Of a DNA stretch of 64,000 nt, positions 1 to 7,500 are shown one piece after another. The translations under genes were made by a program, and so were the position numbers. The DNA lies in assembly GCA_014218215.1 (NCBI GenBank), contig CP043652.1:1612001-1676000 (forward strand). The letters are read 5' to 3'. Source of the DNA: Geodermatophilaceae bacterium NBWT11 (GTDB taxonomy: Bacteria; Actinomycetota; Actinomycetes; Mycobacteriales; Geodermatophilaceae). The notes beneath the pieces are model-generated. The model did not search any database. It was not told where the DNA came from and saw only the letters and a list, made by a program, of their open reading frames with translations. The number at the start of each line of letters is the position of its first letter. Within the stretch, counting starts at the first letter, position 1.

Positions 1-120
1 CATCCGGTCGGCGTCGGGCTCGACCACCGTCGTCCGGGCCCCGGTGACGGCGAAGACGTAGGCGATGCCCACCCCCATCGTCCCGGCGCCGACGACGCCC
101 ACCCCCTGCTGCGCTGCCAC
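1..120 (-). CDS. 3-hydroxyacyl-CoA dehydrogenase, N-terminal fragment
   Basis: Only the first 40 codons lie in the window; the gene runs off the left edge. The start is GTG at 120, with a GAGGAGG ribosome binding site just upstream. Residues 6-20 carry the dinucleotide-binding turn G-A-G-T-M-G (Gly11, Gly13, Gly16), and an acidic strand end follows (VVEPDAD). The GAGTMG version is typical of the 3-hydroxybutyryl-CoA dehydrogenase family, which oxidises (S)-3-hydroxyacyl-CoA with NAD(P). The neighbouring divergent enoyl-CoA hydratase fits fatty-acid or butyrate metabolism. Another NAD-binding dehydrogenase cannot be excluded from this short piece. Confidence 0.72.
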   Translation of the reverse strand, partial: MAAQQGVGVVGAGTMGVGIAYVFAVTGARTTVVEPDADRM

Positions 121-209
121 CTGGTCCTCCTCGTCGAGCCCTGGCTGTACCGTCGCGTCAACGTACACGTTGACGCCGCCCCCGGGCAGCGTCCTCGAGG
201 AGGTCTGCG

Positions 210-974
210 ATGAGCGAGACGGTCCGCGTCGACCGGCACGGCCCGGTGCTGGTGATCACACTGGACCGGCCTGCCAAGCGCAACGCGGTGGACGGCGCGA
301 TGGCCCGCTCGCTGGCCGCCGCCGTCGACTCCCTCGACGCCGACCCCACGCTCACCGTCGGCGTGCTCACCGGCGCCGGGGGCACCTTCTGCGCCGGGAT
401 GGACCTGGGGGCGTTCCTCACCGGCGACCTCCCCGAGCTGCCCGGTCGGGGCTTCGGCGGCATCACCCGCACCCCGCCGGCCACCCCGCTCATCGCCGCC
501 GTCGAGGGCTACGCGCTGGCCGGGGGCTGCGAGCTGGTGCTGGCCTGCGACCTGGTGGTCGCCGCCGAGGACGCGGTGTTCGGCATCCCCGAGGTCACCC
601 GCGGGCTGTTCGCCGGCGCCGGGGGCCTGATCCGGCTCCCGAAGCGCATCCCGCCGGCCATCGCGCTGGAGCACGCGCTCACCGGCGACCCGCTGCCGGC
701 CACCGAGGCCGCCCGCTGGGGGCTGGTCAACCGGCTCACCGCCCCGGGCGGCGCACTCGAGGGCGCGCTGGACCTGGCCGGCCGGATCGCCCGCAACGGA
801 CCGCTGGCCGTCCGGGTCACCAAGCAGGTCGTGCAGACCTCGCCGGACTGGCCGGTCGAGGAGCTGTGGGACCGCCAGCAGGTGCTGCTGGACCAGGTGC
901 TGGCCTCCGCCGACGCCCGCGAGGGCGCCCGGGCCTTCGCCGAGAAGCGCCCGCCGGAGTGGACCGGGAACTGA
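210..974 (+). CDS. enoyl-CoA hydratase/isomerase (crotonase) family protein
   Basis: A 254-residue crotonase-fold enzyme of normal single-domain length; the family hydrates enoyl-CoA thioesters in beta-oxidation or amino-acid breakdown. The CoA/oxyanion-hole segment GTFCAGMDL lies at about 59-67. Both glutamates used by true hydratases are present: Glu108 in GGCELVLACD and Glu128 in FGIPEVTRG. The ATG at 210 follows an AGGAGG site. It is divergent from the 3-hydroxyacyl-CoA dehydrogenase fragment and converges on the TetR gene five bases downstream. Acyl-chain specificity cannot be read from the sequence. Confidence 0.9.
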   Translation: MSETVRVDRHGPVLVITLDRPAKRNAVDGAMARSLAAAVDSLDADPTLTVGVLTGAGGTFCAGMDLGAFLTGDLPELPGRGFGGITRTPPATPLIAAVEGYALAGGCELVLACDLVVAAEDAVFGIPEVTRGLFAGAGGLIRLPKRIPPAIALEHALTGDPLPATEAARWGLVNRLTAPGGALEGALDLAGRIARNGPLAVRVTKQVVQTSPDWPVEELWDRQQVLLDQVLASADAREGARAFAEKRPPEWTGN

Positions 975-978
975 GCCC

Positions 979-1635
979 TCAGCGGGCGCGGAGCCCGTCC
1001 AGCACCACGTCGGCGTAGGCCCGGCCGATGGTCGCGGCGTCCACGTCGGACTTCGTCGGGTTGAACCAGCGGTTGGTCCAGCCGACCATGCCGATCAGCC
1101 CGTAGGCCAGCACCCACGGCTCGGCCACCGGGCGGACGGTGCCCTCGGCGATGCCCGCGGTGATGATGTCGACCACGCACTCCTGGTAGGCCCGGTTGAG
1201 TTCACGCATCTCGTGCGACCACTCGCTGCGCTTCTCCCCGACGTGGCTCAGGTTCTCCTGGATGAACACGTAGAGGAAGGGATAGGACGCCGCGTAGGAG
1301 TCCATCAGCTCGGTGACCAGGCGGGCCAGCTTGTCCGGAGCCTCGCCCGCGCCGTCCCGGATGGCCTGCGCCCGGGCGACGTTGGCCCGCACCGCGTCGC
1401 TGACCACCTCGTCGAACAGCTCTTCCTTGCTGCCCACGTAGTAGTAGAGCGTCGCGCGGTCGGTGTTCATCGCCTCGGCGATCTGGCCGATGCTGGTGCC
1501 CCGGAAGCCGTGCGTCTTGAACAGCCCCGCGGCCGCGGCGATGATCTCGTCGCGCCGCTCCTTGTAGGCGGTCCGCGCCTCACCCTGCGCGGCGGCGCGC
1601 CGCCGGCCGATGGCGCTGGGCTGGTCCTCGGTCAT
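979..1635 (-). CDS. TetR/AcrR family transcriptional regulator
   Basis: A 218-residue regulator with an N-terminal TetR DNA-binding domain at about 27-75. The recognition helix region reads NTDRATLYYYVGSKEELF, a textbook TetR HTH ending. The C-terminal part is helical and would bind an unknown, probably acyl-CoA-like, ligand. The first 20 residues are basic and alanine-rich. It converges on the enoyl-CoA hydratase and shares no operon with it, so regulation of the fatty-acid genes here is only a guess from proximity. Confidence 0.88.
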   Translation of the reverse strand: MTEDQPSAIGRRRAAAQGEARTAYKERRDEIIAAAAGLFKTHGFRGTSIGQIAEAMNTDRATLYYYVGSKEELFDEVVSDAVRANVARAQAIRDGAGEAPDKLARLVTELMDSYAASYPFLYVFIQENLSHVGEKRSEWSHEMRELNRAYQECVVDIITAGIAEGTVRPVAEPWVLAYGLIGMVGWTNRWFNPTKSDVDAATIGRAYADVVLDGLRAR

Positions 1636-1644
1636 CCCCGGACC

Positions 1645-2331
1645 CTATGTGCTCGTCGCCCGGTCACCAGGCTCCACCAGGTGCACACGCACCGCGCGCA
1701 GCTGGGCCGCGGCCTCGAGCAGCACGACCTTGGTGGGCTCCCCGACGTCCAGCGGGTCGGTGCGGGGCAGGGCCGCGACCGGGGCCAGCCGGGGGTCGGC
1801 GAGCACCTCGGCGACCAGCCCGCGGTCGCCCCCGGTGGCCAGGGCCGCACAGCCGGCGGCGTGCGGCAGCAGGACCCGGACGGCGGTCTCCACCGCGTGG
1901 TCGACGACGGCGTCGGTCTGGTTGCCGCGCCGGCGGGCGAACCGCTGCTGGGACCACCCACCGGCCGCGGTGCGCCCCTGCACCTGGCGGGCGTCGACCT
2001 TGGAGACCACGAGCGTGGTCCCGTCGAAGACCCCCACCGCCCACCGGCCCCGGCGCACCAGGAGGACGGCGGCCCGGTGGGGGCGCTGGGCCTGGGTGGT
2101 CAGCGCGGTCAGCGGTGCCGGCCCGGGCTCCCAGGGGAAGGGCGGCCGCAGGGTCAGCGTGGTGCTGTCCGCGCAGGTCACCCGCACGTGCTGGCCGGCC
2201 ACCAGCACCTCGGTGAACGCGCCGTGCCGGTCGGCGACCCCGTCGAGCCACCGGCCCAGCCGCTCCGGGGCGATGCCCAGGTCCCGGCCCCCGCCGGCGG
2301 CCGGGCGGGGGCGGGTCACCTGCTCATGCAA
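1645..2331 (-). CDS. acVLRF1-like (Vms1/eRF1-type) peptidyl-tRNA hydrolase
   Basis: A 228-residue protein recognised as an actinobacterial Vms1-like release factor. This family cleaves peptidyl-tRNA on stalled ribosomes or free 50S subunits. The diagnostic catalytic loop GGWSQQRFARRRGNQ is at 124-138; its glutamines correspond to the GxxQ-type motif of Vms1/ANKZF1. Before it lies a beta-rich VLRF1 core with the segment WAVGVFDGTTLVVSKVD. No zinc finger or ankyrin repeats are present, as expected for bacterial members. The start is taken as ATG at 2331; an in-frame GTG four codons in is possible. A strong hairpin separates it from the rhodanese gene, so it is probably transcribed alone. Confidence 0.8.
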   Translation of the reverse strand: MHEQVTRPRPAAGGGRDLGIAPERLGRWLDGVADRHGAFTEVLVAGQHVRVTCADSTTLTLRPPFPWEPGPAPLTALTTQAQRPHRAAVLLVRRGRWAVGVFDGTTLVVSKVDARQVQGRTAAGGWSQQRFARRRGNQTDAVVDHAVETAVRVLLPHAAGCAALATGGDRGLVAEVLADPRLAPVAALPRTDPLDVGEPTKVVLLEAAAQLRAVRVHLVEPGDRATST

Positions 2332-2335
2332 GCAC

Positions 2336-2384
2336 GACCGGCCCGCGGGGACGCCCCTCCGTCGAGCGTCCCCACGAGCCGGTC
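2336..2384 (-). terminator. stem-loop terminator after the rhodanese gene
   Basis: Nested inverted repeats: outer arms GACCGGC and GCCGGTC (2336-2342 and 2378-2384) enclose GGGGACGC and GCGTCCCC (2347-2354 and 2366-2373), with an 11-base loop. It lies directly after the rhodanese stop codon on the minus strand. There is no U-tract, which is common in GC-rich actinobacteria. Confidence 0.65.
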
Positions 2385-2389
2385 GCGGG

Positions 2390-2836
2390 TCAGTGGGTCG
2401 GGCCGCCGAGCGGGGCGCCGGCGTCGGTGCCCAGCACGTGCGGCAGCCCGGCGGCCACCCAGTCGTGGAACCCGCCGATGACGTCGGTGGCGCTGGTCAG
2501 GCCGATCGACCGCAGGGCGTCGGCGGCCAGGCTGGAGGTGTAGCCCTCCGAGCACAGCACCAGGACGTCGACGTCGTACCCGGTGGCCTCGGGCAGCCGG
2601 GCGTCGCTCGTCGGGTCGAAGCGCCACTCGAGGACGTTGCGCTCCACGACGGTCGCGCCGGGCACCCAGCCCTCCCGGGCGCGCTGGGCGGCCGGGCGGA
2701 TGTCGACCAGGTGGCCGCCGGCGGCCCAGCGGGCGGCGGCCTCGGCGGGGGTGACCCGGGTGATCCGGGAGCGGGCGTCGGCGAGCAGGTCGTCGATGGA
2801 GCGGGCGCCGGCCGGGCGCTGGAGGAGGCTGGTCAC
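2390..2836 (-). CDS. rhodanese-like domain sulfurtransferase
   Basis: A 148-residue single-domain rhodanese. The active-site loop is C-S-E-G-Y-T-S with the persulfide cysteine at Cys95, and the VDIRPAAQR strand typical of the fold is at about 44-52. It starts with GTG inside the stop of the cysteine dioxygenase gene (GTGA overlap), so the two are translationally coupled. Dioxygenase plus sulfurtransferase suggests cysteine breakdown and sulfane-sulfur handling in the cytoplasm. The true sulfur acceptor is unknown. Confidence 0.88.
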   Translation of the reverse strand: MTSLLQRPAGARSIDDLLADARSRITRVTPAEAAARWAAGGHLVDIRPAAQRAREGWVPGATVVERNVLEWRFDPTSDARLPEATGYDVDVLVLCSEGYTSSLAADALRSIGLTSATDVIGGFHDWVAAGLPHVLGTDAGAPLGGPTH

Positions 2837-3423
2837 CAGTCCACCCCGGCACGCTCGGTGCTGACCCGGACCAGGCCCGCGGGGTCGACCCGGTAGGTGT
2901 TCATCAGGGTCAGCCGCGGGCTGTAGACGTGCACGCTCACCGCGGGCTCGTGCAGCGTGTTGACCACCTGGTGCACGTAGTGCGGCCCGAAGAACCGGAC
3001 CCGTCCGGCGGCGAGGTCCGCCGTGCTCTGGTGCGGGGCCCGGCCGTCACGCCCGGCGACCACCCGCTCGGTCAGCGTGCCGCGGGCGACGGCGAAGGCC
3101 CCCGAGGAGGCGCCGTGGTCGTGCAGCGGGGTGCCCTGTCCGGGCAGCCAGGACAGCAGCCAGACCTGGGACTCGGCGAGCTCGGGGTGCAGGGAGGGGT
3201 CCAGCGCGGGCGCGAGGTCGGCGGTGGGGAGCAGGTGGGTCCACCGGCTCTCCTCGCGGTACTCGACGAGGTGCGACCACAGGTCGGTGCGCACGGCCAG
3301 GGCGACGGCGAGCGCGGCCTGACCGGCCGGGCGGGTGGCCTCGGTGGCCTGGCCGGCGCGGCCGACGGGGCCGGTGGAGCGGGAGGTGGACAGGGCGGAG
3401 CTGGACAGCACGGTGCTGGTCAC
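2833..3423 (-). CDS. cysteine dioxygenase family protein (cupin)
   Basis: A 196-residue cupin of the type I cysteine dioxygenase family, which oxidises cysteine to cysteine sulfinate with non-haem iron. The metal ligands are visible: His101 and His103 in PLHDHGASSG, and His151 in GPHYVHQVVN, matching the three-histidine site of the family. The first 35 residues are serine/threonine-rich and probably disordered. The ATG at 3423 follows TGAGGA. It overlaps the rhodanese gene and is preceded by a leader peptide and hairpin that probably control it. A related 3-mercaptopropionate dioxygenase specificity is possible. Confidence 0.88.
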   Translation of the reverse strand: MTSTVLSSSALSTSRSTGPVGRAGQATEATRPAGQAALAVALAVRTDLWSHLVEYREESRWTHLLPTADLAPALDPSLHPELAESQVWLLSWLPGQGTPLHDHGASSGAFAVARGTLTERVVAGRDGRAPHQSTADLAAGRVRFFGPHYVHQVVNTLHEPAVSVHVYSPRLTLMNTYRVDPAGLVRVSTERAGVDW

Positions 3424-3447
3424 GGGTTCCTCACGGGACGTGGGCGC

Positions 3448-3467
3448 GGCGGCTCTCAGAGGCCGCC
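3448..3467 (-). promoter_or_regulatory. hairpin between leader peptide and cysteine dioxygenase
   Basis: A perfect 6-bp inverted repeat (GGCGGC and GCCGCC) with an 8-base loop sits 29-48 bases downstream of the leader stop codon and 25-44 bases upstream of the dioxygenase start. Position and shape fit an attenuator or start-site-masking hairpin that reacts to ribosome stalling in the leader. No alternative pairing partner was proven. Confidence 0.45.
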
Positions 3468-3495
3468 GACGGGGGCTGGTGCGGGCGCGGGGGGA

Positions 3496-3576
3496 TCAGC
3501 GACCCGGACACAGCGCGCTGGCCGTACGCAGCAGGTCCACGGTGGACCTGCGGTGCAGCAGCAGCGAGTACGTCAC
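3496..3576 (-). CDS. short leader peptide of the cysteine/sulfur attenuation type
   Basis: An open frame of 26 codons reads M-T-Y-S-L-L-L-H-R-R-S-T-V-D-L-L-R, then T-A-S-A-L-C-P-G-R and stop. The basic patch HRRSTVDLLR followed by one or more cysteines just before the stop is the pattern of the putative leader peptides found before sulfur and cysteine genes in actinobacteria. Slow translation of the cysteine codon when cysteine is scarce would change folding downstream. The start is inferred as GTG at 3576; TGATGAGG lies just upstream but close. The gene lies 72 bases before the dioxygenase start. Confidence 0.72.
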   Translation of the reverse strand: MTYSLLLHRRSTVDLLRTASALCPGR

Positions 3577-3642
3577 GGCCTCATCACACCAGGCGACCCC
3601 GACACCCGTCAATCCCGATCAGATTGGTGGGGTTCGGCCCGG

Positions 3643-4857
3643 TCAGCGCGCGAGAGCCGGCTCGGCCACGTGCTCGGCCGGCACCACGAGCAGCTTCTGG
3701 CACACCCCGACAGCGGCGGCGGCCAGCACCGCGGCGCCCAGCGCCACCCCGAACGCGGCGTTCGCCCCGGCGTCGTCGGCCACCTTGCCCGCGGCCGAGG
3801 CGCCGATCGCGACCCCCAGGGCGAGCGCGGTGCCGATCCAGGTGAAGGCCTCGGTGACGCAGACCCGCGGCACCAGCACCTCGGCCAGCGTGAAGGCGCT
3901 GATCAGCGCCGGGGACACCGCGAAGCCGGACACCACGACGAACGGGAGGATCACCCAGAGGTCGTCGACCACCAGCAGCGGCAGGCTCAGCACGGGGAAG
4001 GCGACCAGCACCAGGAGCAGCCGGCGGCGGACCGGGGACCGGAAGTGCAGCAGCCCCCAGCCGATGCCCGAGGCCATCGAGCCCACGGCCAGGGCCGCGA
4101 TGAGCAGGCCGGAGTACGACTTGGCCCCGACCTGGTCGGCGAAGGCGACGAGCGCGATCTCCAGGGTGCCCAGGATCGTGCCGACGGCCAGCCCGACGAC
4201 GAACAGCACCCGCAGGCCCGCCGTCCGCATCGCCGAGGGGCCCTGCCGGCTGGCGTGCCCGTGCGCGGGCGGCTGCGTCCTGCCCTGCGCGGCGAACAGC
4301 AGGCTGCCCACGACCGCCAGGGAGAAGGCGGTGACCACGCCGGAGGTGGTGTGCCCGGTGGTGGACAGGAAGGTCACCAGCACCGGCCCGACGATGAAGA
4401 CGAACTCGTCGACCACCGACTCCATGGCCAGCGCGGTGGGCAGTCGCGGCGTCCCGCGCAGCAGGTGGGTCCAGCGCACCCGGATCATCGACCCGACCGG
4501 CGGGATGGCGGCCCCGGCGACGGCCACGGACGCGAACGTCGTCCACAGCGGCCAGCCCTCGCGGACCGAGAACAGGAAGAGGAAGCCGGCCACGATGAAG
4601 GCCAGCAGCACCGGCAGCAGCACCCGGCGCTGGCCCAGGGTGTCGGCCAGCCGCCCGAGCACCGGGCCGCTGATCGCGGTGGCCACCGCACCGACCGCGG
4701 CCACCCCGCCACCCAGGGCGTAGGAGCCGGTGTAGTCCTGCACCAGCAGCACGCTGCCCAGCCCGATCATCGACAGCGGGAGCCGTCCGATGAACGCCGC
4801 AGCCACCATCGGGAGGGCGTGCGGGGTGCGCAGCACGTGCAGGTACGGGTTCGGCAC
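3643..4857 (-). CDS. MFS transporter
   Basis: A 404-residue protein with about twelve hydrophobic segments and the major facilitator layout. The loop after helix 2 carries GRLADTLGQRRVLLP, a version of the conserved MFS loop 2-3 motif. The second half begins near MRTAGLRVLFVVGLAVG. The general shape is that of a drug or metabolite exporter. No substrate can be named. Its stop lies 66 bases before the cysteine leader peptide, on the same strand, so read-through into the sulfur genes is possible. Confidence 0.85.
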   Translation of the reverse strand: MPNPYLHVLRTPHALPMVAAAFIGRLPLSMIGLGSVLLVQDYTGSYALGGGVAAVGAVATAISGPVLGRLADTLGQRRVLLPVLLAFIVAGFLFLFSVREGWPLWTTFASVAVAGAAIPPVGSMIRVRWTHLLRGTPRLPTALAMESVVDEFVFIVGPVLVTFLSTTGHTTSGVVTAFSLAVVGSLLFAAQGRTQPPAHGHASRQGPSAMRTAGLRVLFVVGLAVGTILGTLEIALVAFADQVGAKSYSGLLIAALAVGSMASGIGWGLLHFRSPVRRRLLLVLVAFPVLSLPLLVVDDLWVILPFVVVSGFAVSPALISAFTLAEVLVPRVCVTEAFTWIGTALALGVAIGASAAGKVADDAGANAAFGVALGAAVLAAAAVGVCQKLLVVPAEHVAEPALAR

Positions 4858-4901
4858 GGGGAGAGGGCCTCCGAGGGGCGGGGTGGGGAGGGACGGGCGG
4901 G

Positions 4902-5378
4902 TCAGCCCTGCGGCGGGCTCCAGGCCTGCGGCGAGCTCTGCGGGACGGCGGTGAACCCGTCGTCCTCCCGGCCGTCGTCGCCCTTGGCCCGGCGCACCCG
5001 GCGCCCCTGGGGGACCAGCGCCAGCACGACCAGCAGCGCACCGATGACGGCCGCCGTCCCGGTGTAGACCAGCTGGTCCAGGCCGCGGCTCAGGTCGCCG
5101 TCGCCCACGTCGGGCAGCACCCGGGCGACGTCCTGCACCGTGAGGACGACGCCGGCGATCAGCAGCGCACCGCCGAGGAACGGGCTGACCGGGGAGACCC
5201 GGCGGGACGCGGCGAGCAGCCCGAACAGCACACCGCCGACCAGCACCCAGGCCAGCCCGGTGCTGCTGGGGTCCCGGGTCGTGGCGGCCAGGCCCAGCTG
5301 GCCCACCCCGACGGCGGTGACGGCCAGTGCCGCAGCAGTGAGCACGAGCCCGACGACGATCCCCAGCAGGTGCCTCAT
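4902..5378 (-). CDS. hypothetical membrane protein with four TM segments
   Basis: A 158-residue protein not matched to a named family. Four hydrophobic segments are visible: about 5-28, 42-58, 70-85 and 107-125. The C-terminal tail is polar, first basic (QGRRVRRAKGDDG), then proline/serine/glutamine-rich. It precedes the MFS gene on the same strand by 44 bases and may share its transcript. Function unknown. Confidence 0.7.
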   Translation of the reverse strand: MRHLLGIVVGLVLTAAALAVTAVGVGQLGLAATTRDPSSTGLAWVLVGGVLFGLLAASRRVSPVSPFLGGALLIAGVVLTVQDVARVLPDVGDGDLSRGLDQLVYTGTAAVIGALLVVLALVPQGRRVRRAKGDDGREDDGFTAVPQSSPQAWSPPQG

Positions 5379-5403
5379 GCCCCCGACGCTAACCGCTGGA
5401 GCT

Positions 5404-5434
5404 GGGGGACCCGGTCAGCCGCTCCGGATCCCCC
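5404..5434 (-). terminator. stem-loop terminator after pckG
   Basis: GGGGGA (5404-5409) pairs with TCCCCC (5429-5434), and an inner CCGG/CCGG stem closes an 8-base loop after one mismatch. It lies immediately beyond the PEP carboxykinase stop codon. Confidence 0.6.
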
Positions 5435-5440
5435 CTCCCG

Positions 5441-7267
5441 TCAGGCCAGCCGGCTCTTGAGGATCTCCAGCTCGTCCCACATGGTCGTCGGCAGCTTGTC
5501 GCCGAACTTCTCGAACCACTCGGTGATCTGCGGGACCTCGGCCTGCCACTCCTCGGACTTCACCGCCAGCGCAGCCTCGACCTGCTCGTCGGTCATCCCG
5601 AGGCCCTCGACGTCCAGCGAGCGGGCGGTCGGCACGTGGCCCACGGCGGTCTCGACGGCCGACGCGGTGCCCTCCAGGCGCTCGACGACCCACTTGAGCA
5701 CCCGGGAGTTCTCCCCGAAGCCCGGCCACAGGAAGCCGCCCTCGTCGTCCCGGCGGAACCAGTTGACGTAGAAGATCTTCGGCAGCTTGGTGGCGTCGGC
5801 GCCCTTGCCGGTCTCCACCCAGTGGTTGACGTAGTCACCGGCGTTGTAGCCGATGAACGGCAGCATGGCGAAGGGGTCGCGGCGGACGACGCCGACGGCC
5901 CCGGTGGCCGCAGCGGTGGTCTCCGAGGACAGCGTGGCCCCCATGAAGACGCCGTGGTTCCAGTCCCGCGCCTCGCTGACCAGCGGGATCGTGGTCTTGC
6001 GGCGTCCGCCGAAGAGGATCGCCGAGATCGGCACGCCCTTCGGGTCGTCGTACTCCGGCGCGAGGATCGGGCACTGGGTGATCGGGGTGCAGAACCGGCT
6101 GTTCGGGTGGCTGCTGGGCTCGCCTGCGTCCGGCGTCCAGTCCCGGCCCTTCCAGTCGGTGAGGTGCGCCGGGGGCTCCTCGGTCATCCCCTCCCACCAG
6201 ATGTCGCCGTCGTCGGTGAGCGCGACGTTGGTGAACACCGAGTTGCCCTGGTCGATGGTGCGCATCGCGTTGGGGTTGGTGTCCCAGCCGGTGCCCGGCG
6301 CGACGCCGAACAGGCCGAACTCGGGGTTGAGGGCGTAGAGCCGGCCGTCCTCACCGAACCGCATCCAGGCGATGTCGTCGCCGAGGGTCTCGACCTTCCA
6401 GCCCGGGATGGTGGGCTCGAGCATCGCCAGGTTGGTCTTGCCGCACGCCGAGGGGAACGCCGCGGCGATGTAGTGCACGACGCCCTCGGGGTTGGTCAGC
6501 TTGAGGATGAGCATGTGCTCGGCCAGCCAGCCCTCGTCGCGGGCCATGACCGAGGCGATCCGCAGCGAGTAGCACTTCTTGCCCAGCAGGGCGTTGCCGC
6601 CGTAGCCCGAGCCGTAGGACCAGATCATCCGCTCCTCGGGGAACTGGACGATGTACTTGGTCTCGCTGCACGGCCACGCGACGTCGGCCTGGCCCTCGGC
6701 CAGCGGGGCGCCCAGGGAGTGCATGGCGGGCACGAACGGGCGGTCGGTGCCCATGGCCTGCAGGGCGGCGGTGCCGATCCGGGCCATCACGCGCATGGAG
6801 ACCACGACGTACTCGGAGTCGGTGAGCTCGACGCCGAACATCGGCGCCTCGGCCTCGATCGGGCCCATGCAGAACGGGATGACGTACATCGTCCGACCGC
6901 GCATGCACCCCCGGTACAGCTCGGTCATGACGGCCTTCATCTCGGCCGGTTCCATCCAGTTGTTGGTGGGACCGGCGTCGGCCTCGTCGACCGAGCAGAT
7001 GTAGGTGCGGTCCTCGACCCGGGCGACGTCACTGGGGTCGGACTGGGCCAGGAAGGAGTTCGGCTTCGCGGTGAGGCGGGTGAAGGTGCCGGCGGCCACG
7101 AGGGACTCGGTGAGCCGGGTCCACTCCTCGTCGCTGCCGTCGACCCAGACCACCTGGTCGGGCGTGGTCAGCTCAGCCATCTCCGCCACCCAGGCCAGCA
7201 GCTGCGCGTGCTCGGTGGGGGCGTTCTCGATGCCGGGTGTGGCCACGGACGTCACAGGCGTCTCCAT
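5441..7267 (-). CDS. pckG: phosphoenolpyruvate carboxykinase (GTP)
   Basis: A 608-residue enzyme, the usual length for the GTP-dependent family. It converts oxaloacetate and GTP to phosphoenolpyruvate, GDP and CO2 in gluconeogenesis. The kinase loop with the active-site cysteine, [13 protein letters not shown], is at 271-283. Other landmarks are [12 protein letters not shown] at about 125-136, [20 protein letters not shown] at about 219-238, and the closing [13 protein letters not shown]. It is divergent from an old-yellow-enzyme gene, with a 233-bp intergenic region holding regular GACGT repeats. No operon partner is seen. Confidence 0.97.
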   Translation of the reverse strand: METPVTSVATPGIENAPTEHAQLLAWVAEMAELTTPDQVVWVDGSDEEWTRLTESLVAAGTFTRLTAKPNSFLAQSDPSDVARVEDRTYICSVDEADAGPTNNWMEPAEMKAVMTELYRGCMRGRTMYVIPFCMGPIEAEAPMFGVELTDSEYVVVSMRVMARIGTAALQAMGTDRPFVPAMHSLGAPLAEGQADVAWPCSETKYIVQFPEERMIWSYGSGYGGNALLGKKCYSLRIASVMARDEGWLAEHMLILKLTNPEGVVHYIAAAFPSACGKTNLAMLEPTIPGWKVETLGDDIAWMRFGEDGRLYALNPEFGLFGVAPGTGWDTNPNAMRTIDQGNSVFTNVALTDDGDIWWEGMTEEPPAHLTDWKGRDWTPDAGEPSSHPNSRFCTPITQCPILAPEYDDPKGVPISAILFGGRRKTTIPLVSEARDWNHGVFMGATLSSETTAAATGAVGVVRRDPFAMLPFIGYNAGDYVNHWVETGKGADATKLPKIFYVNWFRRDDEGGFLWPGFGENSRVLKWVVERLEGTASAVETAVGHVPTARSLDVEGLGMTDEQVEAALAVKSEEWQAEVPQITEWFEKFGDKLPTTMWDELEILKSRLA

Positions 7268-7398
7268 CCTGGTGAACGCCTGGTGCGGGTCTCACACCGG
7301 CGCTGGTGCAATCGACTTGGCTCCCCCGGCGACCTCGTCGTCCCCAGGGGATCTGGGAAGGCTAGCGCCGCCGGAGGGGGTCCAACACCCTGAGATCT

Positions 7399-7444
7399 AT
7401 GACGTACATGACGTCTACCCGCCGGTAGGACGTCTCGGACGTCT
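7399..7444. promoter_or_regulatory. two spaced pairs of GACGT repeats in the pckG promoter region
   Basis: GACGT occurs at 7401, 7410, 7429 and 7438, giving spacings of 9, 19 and 9 bases. The units read ATGACGTAC, ATGACGTCT, AGGACGTCT and CGGACGTCT. The spacing suggests a regulator binding as two dimers. The site lies about 130 bases upstream of pckG and about 60 bases upstream of the divergent oxidoreductase. The regulator is unknown. Confidence 0.4.
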
Positions 7445-7500
7445 CCCGCTGTGACGAGGTCGTCGGAAGAGCCCCCGTCCGGGGTCCGTTCGGCCCTGGT

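Noticed and set aside
2929-5067. A 712-codon frame on the plus strand opposite the dioxygenase and MFS genes
   Set aside because: It is an antisense shadow in GC-rich DNA: Gly/His/Arg/Gln-rich with no domain pattern, while the minus-strand genes have clear family motifs.
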